NCBI GenBank assembly: GCA_016219005.1
Contig: JACRCN010000017.1
Coordinates: forward strand, 1-42,552
Direction: 5' to 3'
Source: Deltaproteobacteria bacterium
GTDB taxonomy: Bacteria; Desulfobacterota; Desulfobacteria; Desulfobacterales; SpSt-501
DNA: 42,552 nt
The translations under genes were made by a program, and so were the position numbers. This document shows, in pieces, positions 34,652 through 42,552 of the stretch. Each line of letters begins with the position of its first letter. The first letter of the stretch is position 1. The notes beneath the pieces were generated by a model, which was not told where the DNA came from, ran no database searches, and worked only from the letters and a program-made list of their open reading frames with translations.

Positions 34652-36163
34652 ATGAGCAGAACAAATCGTTTGGGTAACACCACCGGCGCGGCCGCCCTCT
34701 GCCTGCTGCTGGTGTGCGGGTGCTCCCAGTACAAGCAGGTGGAGACTGCCGATCCGTTCATGGACAAGTGGAAGTCCAAGGCGCAGGAGGCCAAGGGCTA
34801 CCCGCAGGCGCCCTCCTCCGCGCCCAAAGAGCCGGTGAAGGACCCGATCGTCAAGCCGGCCGAGTTGAAGCCCGAGCCCGAGAAGGAACGGCCGCTGCCC
34901 AGCAAACGGATCAGCATGAGCATGAGCAATGTCGACGTGTCGGTGCTGTTGCGCGCGCTGGCCCGCGCCGCGGACGTCAACATCATCCTGAACAACAAGG
35001 TCACGGGCCGGGCCAATATCAACATCAGCCAGGCGCCCTGGGACCAGGTGTTCCTGGGGATCCTGCGCACGCACAACCTTTCCTATGCCTGGCAGGGGGA
35101 CATCATACGAATCATGACCGCGGAGGACCTGGAAGAAGAACTGCGCAAGGAGGTCCGCCGCAGGGAGCTTTTGATTGCGGAGCCCACGACCAGCCGCATC
35201 GTCCCCATCAAGTTTGCCTCGGCCGACAACCTGCAGAAAAACATGCTGAACTTCCTGTCGATTGACAAGAGCGGCAAGCCGGTCGGGTCGATTCTGGTCG
35301 ATCAGCACACCAACTCGCTCATCGTCAACGCCGTCCCCCGGGACCTGAACACCATCCTGGGGGTGCTCGAGAAGCTCGACAAGCCCACGCCGCAAGTGCT
35401 AATCGAGGCCTTCATCGTGGAGGCGACCAAGGATGTGGCCCGCGAGCTCGGCGTCCAGTGGGGCGGGGCCGTAAAGCTCGGCAACACGACCCTTACCGGC
35501 CGCGATAACAACTCCCTGGGCAGTAGCCTCAACACCCGAGTCGACCCCACCACCGGAACGGTGGTGGACCTGCCCGCCACTTCCATTCTTGGCGCGTCCG
35601 CCACAAGCTTTGGCCTCATCTACCAGAACGTCGGCAATGTCCTTCTATCCGCCCAGCTCACCGCGCTCCAGGATGAGGGCAAGCTCAACATCCTTTCCAG
35701 CCCATCGATCACCACCCTGGACAACCAGATGGCCCTGATCGAAAGCGGCAAGGACATCCCGTACCAGTCGGTTTCGGACGGCGAGGTGAACATTCAATAC
35801 AAGAAAGCCGTGCTCAGCCTGAAGGTCACCCCGCACGTCATCGACCGCCAGACTCTGAAGCTGGCCGTCACGGTGAAAAAGGACGAGGTGGATTTTTCGC
35901 AGCAGGTGCTGGGCAACCCCACCATCATCACCAAGAACGCCGAGACCAACGTGATCCAGGCCGACCGCCAGACCCTGGTCATCGGCGGCCTGAACAAAGA
36001 GACCACCACGGATAACCGCAGCGGGACCCCCGGGGTGATGGACACTCCCGGACTGGGTTGGCTGTTCAAAAAGGAAGGCAAGAGCAGCGCCAAAGAAGAC
36101 CTGCTGATCTTCATCATTCCGACCATTTTGCAGGTTCAGGAATCCGGGGCTACGGGGGGATAA
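34652..36163 (+). CDS. mshL: MshL-type secretin (outer-membrane pore of pilus/T2SS-like system)
   Basis: This 503-residue lipoprotein has a signal sequence with lipobox VCGC (Cys24) and a Pro/Lys linker. A secretin N0/STN domain (KRISMSMSNVDVSVLLRALA) and an N1-type domain (VDQHTNSLIVNAVPRDLNTI) follow. The C-terminal secretin core has LTALQDEGKLNILSSPSI, the VxPxxI region and QTLVIGGLNKETT, then GVMDTPGLGWLFK. It is shorter than PilQ because it lacks AMIN domains, as is usual for MshL. It forms the outer-membrane channel for the fibre and follows its adaptor gene by 12 bp. All signature blocks are intact. Confidence 0.93.
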   Translation: MSRTNRLGNTTGAAALCLLLVCGCSQYKQVETADPFMDKWKSKAQEAKGYPQAPSSAPKEPVKDPIVKPAELKPEPEKERPLPSKRISMSMSNVDVSVLLRALARAADVNIILNNKVTGRANINISQAPWDQVFLGILRTHNLSYAWQGDIIRIMTAEDLEEELRKEVRRRELLIAEPTTSRIVPIKFASADNLQKNMLNFLSIDKSGKPVGSILVDQHTNSLIVNAVPRDLNTILGVLEKLDKPTPQVLIEAFIVEATKDVARELGVQWGGAVKLGNTTLTGRDNNSLGSSLNTRVDPTTGTVVDLPATSILGASATSFGLIYQNVGNVLLSAQLTALQDEGKLNILSSPSITTLDNQMALIESGKDIPYQSVSDGEVNIQYKKAVLSLKVTPHVIDRQTLKLAVTVKKDEVDFSQQVLGNPTIITKNAETNVIQADRQTLVIGGLNKETTTDNRSGTPGVMDTPGLGWLFKKEGKSSAKEDLLIFIIPTILQVQESGATGG

Positions 36164-36368
36164 AGAAGGAGTGTCTATAGTTGAAAGTGCCTAAAGTGCT
36201 CGTTAGAAGTGCCTAAAATGCCTAAAGCGATAAACGGATTAGGGCACAAGCTTCAAAGCCGATGACATGAATTTGCCTCTTAGTTTTCCTTTGCGCCCTG
36301 CGGCTTTCAACTCTTTCTAATTTTGGGCACTTTAGTGCATGTCAGGCACTTTTTGAATCGGGCACTTT
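36164..36368 (+). repeat. Spacer with AGTGCCTAAA-type degenerate repeats
   Basis: Within an otherwise tight operon, this 205-bp spacer carries several copies of (A)AGTGCCTAAAG in direct orientation (36184-36230) and GGCACTTTAGTGC-type inverted copies (36325-36368). A TTGCGCCCTGCGGC block (36291-36304) lies between them. The outer copies can pair into a long stem. The last copy abuts the ATG of the next gene, which has no visible Shine-Dalgarno. Confidence 0.6.
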
Positions 36369-38099
36369 ATGGATTACTTCAGCATTCTCAACCTGACCCG
36401 GGAACCGTTTTCCAACTCGCCGGACCCGGATTACTTCTACCACTCCCGCCAGCACCTGGACTGCCTCCAGAAGCTTGAGCTGTCCCTGCATCTGCGCCGG
36501 GGCCTGAACGTCATCATCGGCGAGGTGGGCACCGGCAAGACCACCCTGTGCCGCCAGCTCATCCGCCGGTTCGCCCAGCACAAAGAGATGGAAACCCATC
36601 TGGTCCTGGATCCCGTCTTCAGGGACGGCGCCGATTTCCTGTCAGCGGTGACCCAGATGCTGAGCGGTAAGGGGCCCGCCGAGGGCAGCACCGACTGGCA
36701 GGTCAAGGAATTCATCAAGCACACCCTCTTCCGCAAGGGGGTCGACCAGAAAAAGACGACCGTCCTGATCATCGATGAGGGTCAGAAGATCCCGGTCTTT
36801 TGTCTGGAACTCCTGCGGGAGTTCTTGAACTACGAGACGAACGAATACAAGCTGCTGCAGATCGTCATCTTCGCCCAAACCGAGTTCGAGTCCGTCATCC
36901 GCGAACACCCCAACTTCGCGGACCGGATCAGCCTTTGCCATCATCTGAAGCCGCTCAGCCTCCGCGACACCCACATGATGATCCGGTTCCGGCTGGAGAA
37001 GTCCAGCTCCACGCCCCAGACCCTGAACCTGTTCACACTGCCCGCCCTTTTCGCCATCCACCGGATGACCGGGGGGTTCCCGCGCAAGGTCATCAACCTC
37101 TGCCACCAATGCATCCTGGCCATGATCATCCAGGACCGGAAAAAGGTGGGCTGGCGCCTGGTTCGGCGCTGCTCCGAACGGATCTTCCACGGGGAGCCGC
37201 GACGGCGCTGGGGATGGGCCGTGGCGGCGGCCGCGGTGGCCGCGGTGACGGGGGTGCTGCTGTGGTGGGGTCCGGCGAACATGGCCATGCCCGATGCCCT
37301 GAAAAGACTGGCCATCGTGGAGCCCTCCCGTGAAGCGGTTGCGCCGGCTCGCCTGGCGGTGCCCGAACCGGCCGAAGTGCACGCCGCGGTACCGGCGGCG
37401 CCCCCGGTAGCGGAGCCGGTCGCGACGGCAGCCGTCCCGGCCACTCCCGCCGCAGCCCCCGCCCCGGTCCCCGAGCAGGTGACCCCGCCGGCCTTGGTAG
37501 CGGCACCGGCACCGGCACCGGCACCGGTAGCGCCGAAACCGGCCGAAGCCCCGCCGGCAAAGGCTGCGGCCGAGGTGCCTTCGCCGAGATCGCCCGCCCG
37601 GACCGGCCCGCCGGAATCGCTGGGCAGTGTAACCCTCAAGCGCAATGAAACCATCTCGGGCCTCATTCACAAGGTCTACGGAGACTACTCGAACCGGCAC
37701 TTCCGCTCGATCATTCTCGCCAACCCGCAAATCGACGATCCGGACCGGGTCGAGGTCGGCCAAGTCATCCGCCTGCCGGCCCTGCCGGTCAGCGCCAAAC
37801 CGTTGAACAAAGCGGCCTGGTGGGTTACAATCATTGATACGGCCTCGCTGCAGGAGGCCTTCGACATGCTGCGCAACTACCCGGAGTCCGCCCCACCGGT
37901 GCGGCTGATACCCTTCTGGCGGCCCGGCGGCGGCACCCGGTTCGCCGTGGTCCTCAAGCAGCTTTTCACGAACCCGCAAACGGCTCAGCTGCAGCTGAAC
38001 CTGCTGCCGCCGGAATATCAGCCGGACGGTCGCCTGGTGTCGTCCTGGGGAGAGGGAACCGTGCTGTTCGCCGACCCGTATTACCGGACGAAGCAGTGA
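36369..38099 (+). CDS. mshM: MshM/ExeA-like AAA+ ATPase fused to LysM and SPOR-like domains
   Basis: The 576-residue protein starts MDYFSILNLTREPFSNSPDPDYFY, the ExeA/GspA/MshM signature. Walker A GEVGTGKTT lies at about 50-58 and Walker B VLIIDEGQ at about 131-138. A membrane helix (about 281-300) is followed by a periplasmic Ala/Pro-rich linker of about 110 residues. A LysM domain (about 417-470, TLKRNETISGLIHKVYGDYS then ANPQIDDPDRVEVGQVI) and a SPOR-like domain (about 479-560, AWWVTIIDTASLQEAFDMLR...AQLQLNLLP) follow. ExeA uses its periplasmic part to bind peptidoglycan and help the secretin cross it. Here the usual peptidoglycan-binding domain is replaced by a LysM/SPOR pair. The order with the secretin upstream and ATPase downstream follows MSHA operons. 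Confidence 0.88.
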   Translation: MDYFSILNLTREPFSNSPDPDYFYHSRQHLDCLQKLELSLHLRRGLNVIIGEVGTGKTTLCRQLIRRFAQHKEMETHLVLDPVFRDGADFLSAVTQMLSGKGPAEGSTDWQVKEFIKHTLFRKGVDQKKTTVLIIDEGQKIPVFCLELLREFLNYETNEYKLLQIVIFAQTEFESVIREHPNFADRISLCHHLKPLSLRDTHMMIRFRLEKSSSTPQTLNLFTLPALFAIHRMTGGFPRKVINLCHQCILAMIIQDRKKVGWRLVRRCSERIFHGEPRRRWGWAVAAAAVAAVTGVLLWWGPANMAMPDALKRLAIVEPSREAVAPARLAVPEPAEVHAAVPAAPPVAEPVATAAVPATPAAAPAPVPEQVTPPALVAAPAPAPAPVAPKPAEAPPAKAAAEVPSPRSPARTGPPESLGSVTLKRNETISGLIHKVYGDYSNRHFRSIILANPQIDDPDRVEVGQVIRLPALPVSAKPLNKAAWWVTIIDTASLQEAFDMLRNYPESAPPVRLIPFWRPGGGTRFAVVLKQLFTNPQTAQLQLNLLPPEYQPDGRLVSSWGEGTVLFADPYYRTKQ

Positions 38100-38132
38100 A
38101 AGAAAACAGGCAATTCGTATGAGGAATCCCCC

Positions 38133-39836
38133 GTGATCGCACGCAAAAAGCTCGGTGAAATCCTGGTGGAGGGCGGACTGCTGACGCAAAAGCAGCTCGA
38201 TCAGGCTCTGCCCTTCCAGAAGAAGAGCACCCTCAAGCTCGGGCAGTTCCTGGTCCGCGAAGGGATCGTCAGCGAGACCCAGATCGTCGAGCTGTTGTCC
38301 AACCAGCTGAAGCTTGAGAAGTACCGCCCGGACAAGCACATCCTCGACATGGAGCTATCCCACCTCGTTCCGGCCGAGATCGCCCACCGCTACGGTGTAG
38401 CCCCGCTGCAAAAAAGCGGAACGCTGCTCACGGTGGCCATGATGGACCCGCTTGACATCAACGCCCTGGACGCCGTCGAGGTCTACACCAACCACGAAGT
38501 GGAAGCCGTGATCTGCGCGGAGCAGCAGCTGAACCAGCTCCACACCACCCTCTACGGCACCTATGCCGGCATCGGCGGGGTGCTCGATGACATGGAGGAC
38601 ATGGAGATCGACAAGGGGACGGAAAAAACCGCCACCCTGGAGGACGTCGAAGTCAGCTCGCTGCAGGGCATGGCCCAGGAGGCCCCCGTGGTGCGGCTGG
38701 TGAATTCCATCCTCTCCCAGAGCGTGCGCGAAGGGGCGAGCGATATCCACATCAGCCCGGAGAAGGACCATGTGCAGATCCGCTTTCGCGTGGACGGCAA
38801 GCTGCACGAGGTGCCCGCGCCACCCAAGTCCATGTTCCTGCCCATCATCTCGCGGCTGAAGATCCTTGCCAACATGGACATCGCCCTGTCGCGGGTGCCC
38901 CAGGACGGCCGTTTCACCGTCAAGATGAAGAACAAGGACATCAACATCCGCGCCTCGACGATCCCGTCCATCCACGGCGAGAACCTGGTCTTGCGCCTGC
39001 TCGACACCAGCACCAGCATCTATTCGCTCGAGCTGCTCGGGATGAACGAGGGCGACCGGAAGAAAATCGAGGGCATCATCACCAAGCCGTACGGCATGAT
39101 TCTGAGCACGGGGCCGACCGGCAGCGGCAAGAGCACGAGCCTGTACTCGATCCTGAAGCGGATCAACCAGCCGGACATCAACATCATCACCGTGGAAGAT
39201 CCGGTGGAGTACCGCATCGACAAGATCCGCCAGGTGCAGCTCAACCGCAAGGCGGGCATGACCTTCGCGAGCGGCCTGCGCTCCATCCTGCGGCAGGACC
39301 CGGACGTCATCATGGTGGGCGAGATCCGCGACAGCGAAACCGCCGGCATCGCCGTCCAGGCCGCACTCACCGGGCACCGCGTGCTGAGCACCCTGCACAC
39401 CAACGACGCGGCGGGCGCCATGACCCGGATGATGGACATGGGGATCGAACCGTTCCTCGTGTCCTCCGTCATGCTGGTCTCGTTTGCCCAGCGGCTGGTG
39501 CGCCGGATCTGCCCGCAATGCCGGCAGCCCTACACCCCTTCGCCCGAGGCCGCAAAATACTGGACCCTTCAGGATGTGGATGTCTCCGGGATGTCCGTCG
39601 GACAGGGTTGCTTCAACTGCATGCACACGGGGTTCAAGGGCCGGACCGGCATCTTCGAGGTCCTCGTCATCGACGACTTGGTCCGCGACATGATTATCCG
39701 GCACTGCTCCTCGCACGAGATCAACCGCGCTGCCATCCAGGCCGGCAATTTTGTCACCCTGCGTGACAACGCCCTTGAAAAAGCCGTCCAGGGGGTCACC
39801 AGCCTGGAGGAGGCGGCTTCCGCCGTCCTCATGTAA
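38133..39836 (+). CDS. mshE: MshE/PilB-type extension ATPase (GspE family)
   Basis: This 567-residue hexameric cytoplasmic motor has an N-terminal MshEN-type domain (KLGEILVEGGLLTQKQLDQA, a candidate c-di-GMP-binding module) and a GspE N2-like region. The catalytic core has Walker A GPTGSGKST (about 326-334), the Asp box, Walker B VIMVGEIRDSETA and the His box ALTGHRVLSTLHTNDA. A tetracysteine zinc site (CPQC...CFNC) lies near the C-terminus. The start is GTG 38133, with GAGG upstream. It powers fibre assembly with the platform protein encoded next. All motor motifs are intact. Confidence 0.94.
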   Translation: MIARKKLGEILVEGGLLTQKQLDQALPFQKKSTLKLGQFLVREGIVSETQIVELLSNQLKLEKYRPDKHILDMELSHLVPAEIAHRYGVAPLQKSGTLLTVAMMDPLDINALDAVEVYTNHEVEAVICAEQQLNQLHTTLYGTYAGIGGVLDDMEDMEIDKGTEKTATLEDVEVSSLQGMAQEAPVVRLVNSILSQSVREGASDIHISPEKDHVQIRFRVDGKLHEVPAPPKSMFLPIISRLKILANMDIALSRVPQDGRFTVKMKNKDINIRASTIPSIHGENLVLRLLDTSTSIYSLELLGMNEGDRKKIEGIITKPYGMILSTGPTGSGKSTSLYSILKRINQPDINIITVEDPVEYRIDKIRQVQLNRKAGMTFASGLRSILRQDPDVIMVGEIRDSETAGIAVQAALTGHRVLSTLHTNDAAGAMTRMMDMGIEPFLVSSVMLVSFAQRLVRRICPQCRQPYTPSPEAAKYWTLQDVDVSGMSVGQGCFNCMHTGFKGRTGIFEVLVIDDLVRDMIIRHCSSHEINRAAIQAGNFVTLRDNALEKAVQGVTSLEEAASAVLM

Positions 39837-39848
39837 CCCGGAGGATCC

Positions 39849-41072
39849 ATGCCCACATTCCGCTACCAGGCCATCAGCGAGACCGGCGCCGCATCGAAAG
39901 GCGAGATCGAAGCCGAATCCGCGGAAGCCGCCTCGGCCGCCCTGGCCTCGCGCGGCTTCATCCCCGTGCAGGTCCGCGAGACCCGCGGACGTTCGCTGAC
40001 CCTGCAGCCGCCGGCGCTTTCCAATTTCTTTTCGCCCGTCAAAACGACGGAATTAATCCTGTTCACCAAGCAGTTCAAGACCCTCATCCGCTCCGGCGTG
40101 CCCATGCTCACCATCCTTCAGGTGCTGGAGGAGCAGACCGAAAGCAAGCGCCTGCAGGCGATCCTCGCCACCGTTCACCAGAGCATCCGCGACGGCGCCA
40201 ACCTGTATGACGCCTTCCGGCGCCACCCGCAGGTCTTCTCGCCGCTTTACTGCAGCATGTTGAAGGCAGGCGAATCCGCCGGCGCCCTGCCGGAGATCCT
40301 CGACCGGCTGGTTTACGTGCTCGAGCACGAGCACAAGGTCAAGTCGGATATCAAATCGGCCATGACCTATCCGATCATCGTCGTTTCCTTTCTGACGGTC
40401 GCCTTCTTCGTGCTGCTGATCGGCGTGATTCCCCGGTTTGTCACCATTTTTCAAAACGCAAAGCTGACGCTGCCGCTGCCGACCCAGATCTGCCTGCTGC
40501 TCTATAAGATAATCGTCCAATACTGGTTCGTTGTGGCCGCCGTGCTCATCGCAGCCGGTGTCGCGTTGTATTTTTACGTCCGGACCGAGCAGGGGCGGTT
40601 TGTCCGCGACACCCTGCTGCTGCGGCTGCCGCTTCTTGGAACGCTCTTCCAGAAGGCCGCCATCTCGCGCTTTGCAGGCATTTTCTCCATCCTGCAGTCA
40701 AGCGGCGTCGACATCCTGGATGCCATGGACATCCTGTCCGGCACCATCGGCAACGAGGCCATCTCCCGGCAGCTTCGAGACATGAAAGACCATCTTAAGG
40801 AGGGCCGGGGCATTTCCGCGCCGCTGCGGCAGGCCAAGTATTTCACCCCCATGGTGGTCAACATGGTGGCGGTCGGGGAGGAGTCCGGGAACCTGGATGT
40901 GCTCCTGCGGGATGTCGCCACCCACTACGACACGGAAGTGGAGTACACCACGAAAAAACTCTCGGATGCGATCGCGCCGGTTCTGACCATCTGCCTGGCC
41001 GTCGTGGTCGGCTTCTTTGCCTTGGCCATCTTCCTGCCGATGTGGGACCTGACCTTGTTGGCCAATAAATGA
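39849..41072 (+). CDS. mshG: MshG/PilC-type inner-membrane platform protein (GspF family)
   Basis: This 407-residue polytopic protein begins MPTFRYQAISETGAASKGEIEA, the GspF signature. It has two cytoplasmic T2SF domains (LILFTKQFKTLIRSGVPML and ISRFAGIFSILQSSGVDILD) and three membrane segments (near 175-200, 220-245 and 375-400). It contacts the MshE ATPase and the pilin subunits during assembly. A GGAGGA site lies 3 nt before ATG. Its stop overlaps the start of the next gene by ATGA, so the regulator that follows is translated with it. Confidence 0.94.
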   Translation: MPTFRYQAISETGAASKGEIEAESAEAASAALASRGFIPVQVRETRGRSLTLQPPALSNFFSPVKTTELILFTKQFKTLIRSGVPMLTILQVLEEQTESKRLQAILATVHQSIRDGANLYDAFRRHPQVFSPLYCSMLKAGESAGALPEILDRLVYVLEHEHKVKSDIKSAMTYPIIVVSFLTVAFFVLLIGVIPRFVTIFQNAKLTLPLPTQICLLLYKIIVQYWFVVAAVLIAAGVALYFYVRTEQGRFVRDTLLLRLPLLGTLFQKAAISRFAGIFSILQSSGVDILDAMDILSGTIGNEAISRQLRDMKDHLKEGRGISAPLRQAKYFTPMVVNMVAVGEESGNLDVLLRDVATHYDTEVEYTTKKLSDAIAPVLTICLAVVVGFFALAIFLPMWDLTLLANK

Positions 41073-42400
41073 AACACTCGCATTTCCACATCAGCCTCTA
41101 CATCATCATCCCGTTCATCTTCGCCGGCTTCAGCATATTTTCCGCCCTCCTGGCCTTCCGGATCACTAAATACAGCCTCGCCCAGGGGGCCGAGCCGGCC
41201 GCTTGGGTCTTCTGGTCCATCATTGTAATCGGCACCCTGGCGTATGCCGCCGGTTTCGCCATGGTGAGGTTTATTCTGCGGCCCGTGGAGGAGTTTGTCG
41301 AAAAGGCGAGCCGGCTGCCGGCGTTCAGCTCGGACGCCAAACCCCGGTCGAAAAAAGACTGGTCGATCGACAAGATCGAGCAGTTCACGACCGTGTTCGA
41401 CCGGGTCACTTCGGCGCTGAGCCGCATGGACGCCCGGCACTTTTTCCCGGAAATCATCGGCGAGAGTCTCGCCATACGGGGCCTGCTCAGTCTGATCATG
41501 AAAGTCGCGCCGACGGACTCGACCGTGCTCATCCTGGGCGAGAGCGGGACCGGCAAGGAACTGGTGGCCACCAGCCTTTTCGAGAACAGCCAGCGCAAGG
41601 ACAAACCCTTCGTCAAGCTCAACTGCGCCGCCATCCCGGAAGAGCTGCTCGAAAGCGAGCTGTTCGGCCACGAGAAAGGGGCCTTCACCGGTGCCGTCTC
41701 CTTCAAACCCGGCAAGTTCGACATGGCCGACGGCGGAACGATATTTCTAGATGAAATCGGCGACATGCCGCTGAACCTGCAGGCCAAGATCCTGAGGGTG
41801 CTCCAGGAGAAGGAGTTTTACCGGGTCGGCGGCAGCCGCACGATCCGGGTCGATGTGCGGTTCATCGCCTCGACCAACAAGAATCTCGAAAAAATGGTTC
41901 CGGAAGGCGCTTTCCGGGAGGACCTCTTCTACCGGCTCAACGTGTTCACGCTCCGGCTGCCGCCGCTGCGCGAACGCAAGGAGGACATACCGATTCTGGT
42001 GGATTATTTCCTGAAAAAAATGCCAAAACCGATCGAAATCTCATCGGTGGCCCTGCAGATGCTCATGGCGTTTGCATGGCCTGGCAATGTCCGGGAATTG
42101 AAGAACACCATCGAAAGTGCTGCCGTGATCGCGGAAACCGGCTACATCGAGCCGGCCCAGTTGCCGTCAAAAATAGCCGGCGGCTTCGGACCGGCCGCGG
42201 ATTACAAGCTGCCTTCCAACCTCTCGCTGGATGATCGCCTCCAGGAAATCGAGCGCAGCATCATCGTCGAGGCATTGACCAAGACCGGCGGCGTACAAAC
42301 CAGGGCAACCGAACTGCTCGGAATCAATCAGAGAAGCCTGTGGCACCGCATAAAGAAGCTCAACATCGATGTAAAGGGCATAAAAAACCTCGAAATGTGA
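41069..42400 (+). CDS. Membrane-anchored sigma-54-dependent activator
   Basis: The 443-residue protein has two membrane helices (about 9-29 and 46-66) and a short HAMP-like stretch (RFILRPVEEFVEKASRLP). Directly after comes a sigma-54 activator AAA+ domain: Walker A GESGTGKE, contact loop GAFTGA, Walker B GGTIFLDEIGD, FREDLFYRLNVF and [11 protein letters not shown] Fis-type helix-turn-helix closes the protein (TRATELLGINQRSLWHRIKK). There is no receiver, PAS or kinase. The start overlaps the platform gene by 4 bp. It is therefore made with the pilus machine and presumably sits in the same membrane. It may sense pilus assembly or envelope state and activate the downstream genes, whose sigma-54 promoter lies about 135 bp after its stop. 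Confidence 0.92.
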   Translation: MKHSHFHISLYIIIPFIFAGFSIFSALLAFRITKYSLAQGAEPAAWVFWSIIVIGTLAYAAGFAMVRFILRPVEEFVEKASRLPAFSSDAKPRSKKDWSIDKIEQFTTVFDRVTSALSRMDARHFFPEIIGESLAIRGLLSLIMKVAPTDSTVLILGESGTGKELVATSLFENSQRKDKPFVKLNCAAIPEELLESELFGHEKGAFTGAVSFKPGKFDMADGGTIFLDEIGDMPLNLQAKILRVLQEKEFYRVGGSRTIRVDVRFIASTNKNLEKMVPEGAFREDLFYRLNVFTLRLPPLRERKEDIPILVDYFLKKMPKPIEISSVALQMLMAFAWPGNVRELKNTIESAAVIAETGYIEPAQLPSKIAGGFGPAADYKLPSNLSLDDRLQEIERSIIVEALTKTGGVQTRATELLGINQRSLWHRIKKLNIDVKGIKNLEM

Positions 42401-42479
42401 GTATTTTTAGATATAACAATCTACATTTTTTGTTGTTTTTAGCTGGCAGGCGCCGATGGCAATTGATGCGTTATAATTA

Positions 42480-42502
42480 TAACAAATTGTTATTATTAAC
42501 AA
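42480..42502 (+). promoter_or_regulatory. Candidate activator-binding site: three TAACAA/TTGTTA half-sites
   Basis: TAACAA (42480-42485), TTGTTA (42487-42492) and TAACAA (42497-42502) form two overlapping palindromes. They lie 32-54 bp upstream of the -24 element at 42534, a plausible distance for a sigma-54 activator site. Confidence 0.5.
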
Positions 42503-42533
42503 TAATTACGCAAACGAATTTTTTATAAAGTAT

Positions 42534-42549
42534 TGGCATCGTTCATGCA
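42534..42549 (+). promoter_or_regulatory. Sigma-54 (-24/-12) promoter pointing out of the window
   Basis: TGGCATCGTTCATGCA matches the -24 TGGCA and -12 TGCA with exact GG-N10-GC spacing. It faces right, away from the membrane-anchored activator gene, toward where prepilin genes are expected in an MSHA-type locus. The downstream gene is not in the window. Confidence 0.65.
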
Positions 42550-42552
42550 AGA

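Noticed and set aside
32441-35395. A 984-codon open frame on the minus strand across three pilus genes
   Set aside because: It spans the PilM-PilN, PilO-like, PilP-like and secretin genes, which all have intact family motifs and ribosome sites on the plus strand.
36164-36368. CRISPR array reading of the repeated AGTGCCTAAA units
   Set aside because: Units are short, degenerate, irregularly spaced and in both orientations; no cas gene is present.

Overview
The window looks like part of the chromosome of a GC-rich Gram-negative bacterium. The most likely source is the Desulfobacterota or another deltaproteobacterial lineage. That placement is an inference from the PrsT-like TPR lipoprotein next to a Wza/Wzz/BY-kinase exopolysaccharide locus, the MSHA-like pilus machine, the many two-component and sigma-54 regulators, and short degenerate intergenic repeats. 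I found no rRNA, tRNA, CRISPR array, transposase, integrase or phage gene.

Region 1 (1-3006, minus): the N-terminal 1002 codons of a very large exported protein. It has a CehA/McbA-type metallohydrolase domain, a DUF4082 domain and three bacterial Ig-like domains, and its C-terminus lies outside the window.

Region 2 (3431-20824, minus): an exopolysaccharide locus. In transcription order it runs chain-length determinant, tyrosine autokinase, outer-membrane export protein, beta-barrel, a WbpE/WbpB/WbpD-like trio, GDP-mannose synthesis enzyme, nucleotide-sugar dehydrogenase, FemAB-like transferase, polysaccharide deacetylase, a second Gfo/Idh/MocA oxidoreductase, a second hexapeptide acyltransferase and an SDR epimerase. 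The trio plus the dehydrogenase would make a UDP-2,3-diacetamido-glucuronic-acid type sugar. No glycosyltransferase, flippase, polymerase or exosortase is present, so assembly genes must lie elsewhere.

Region 3 (21335-31244): signalling. A minus-strand set runs sigma-54 activator without receiver, hybrid kinase with two receivers and HPt, hybrid kinase with receivers at both ends, PrsT-like TPR lipoprotein, and a membrane coiled-coil protein. A plus-strand single-domain response regulator converges on the last gene with 2 bp between the stops.

Region 4 (31697-42400, plus): an MSHA/type IV pilus-like assembly operon. It runs PilM-PilN fusion, PilO-like, PilP/MshK-like, MshL secretin, MshM/ExeA ATPase fused to LysM and SPOR-like domains, MshE ATPase, MshG platform protein, and a sigma-54 activator carrying two N-terminal membrane helices. 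Prepilin genes are expected just beyond the right edge. A near-consensus sigma-54 promoter with three TTGTTA/TAACAA half-sites sits in the last 75 bases and points at them.

Themes: three good -24/-12 (sigma-54) promoter matches lie before the giant metallohydrolase, the Wzz gene and the expected pilin operon, and two sigma-54 activators are encoded here. Surface polysaccharide, its associated exported protein and pilus may therefore share sigma-54 control. The spacers carry a two-copy MITE-like element, one copy of which supplies a stop codon, and two families of degenerate short repeats.
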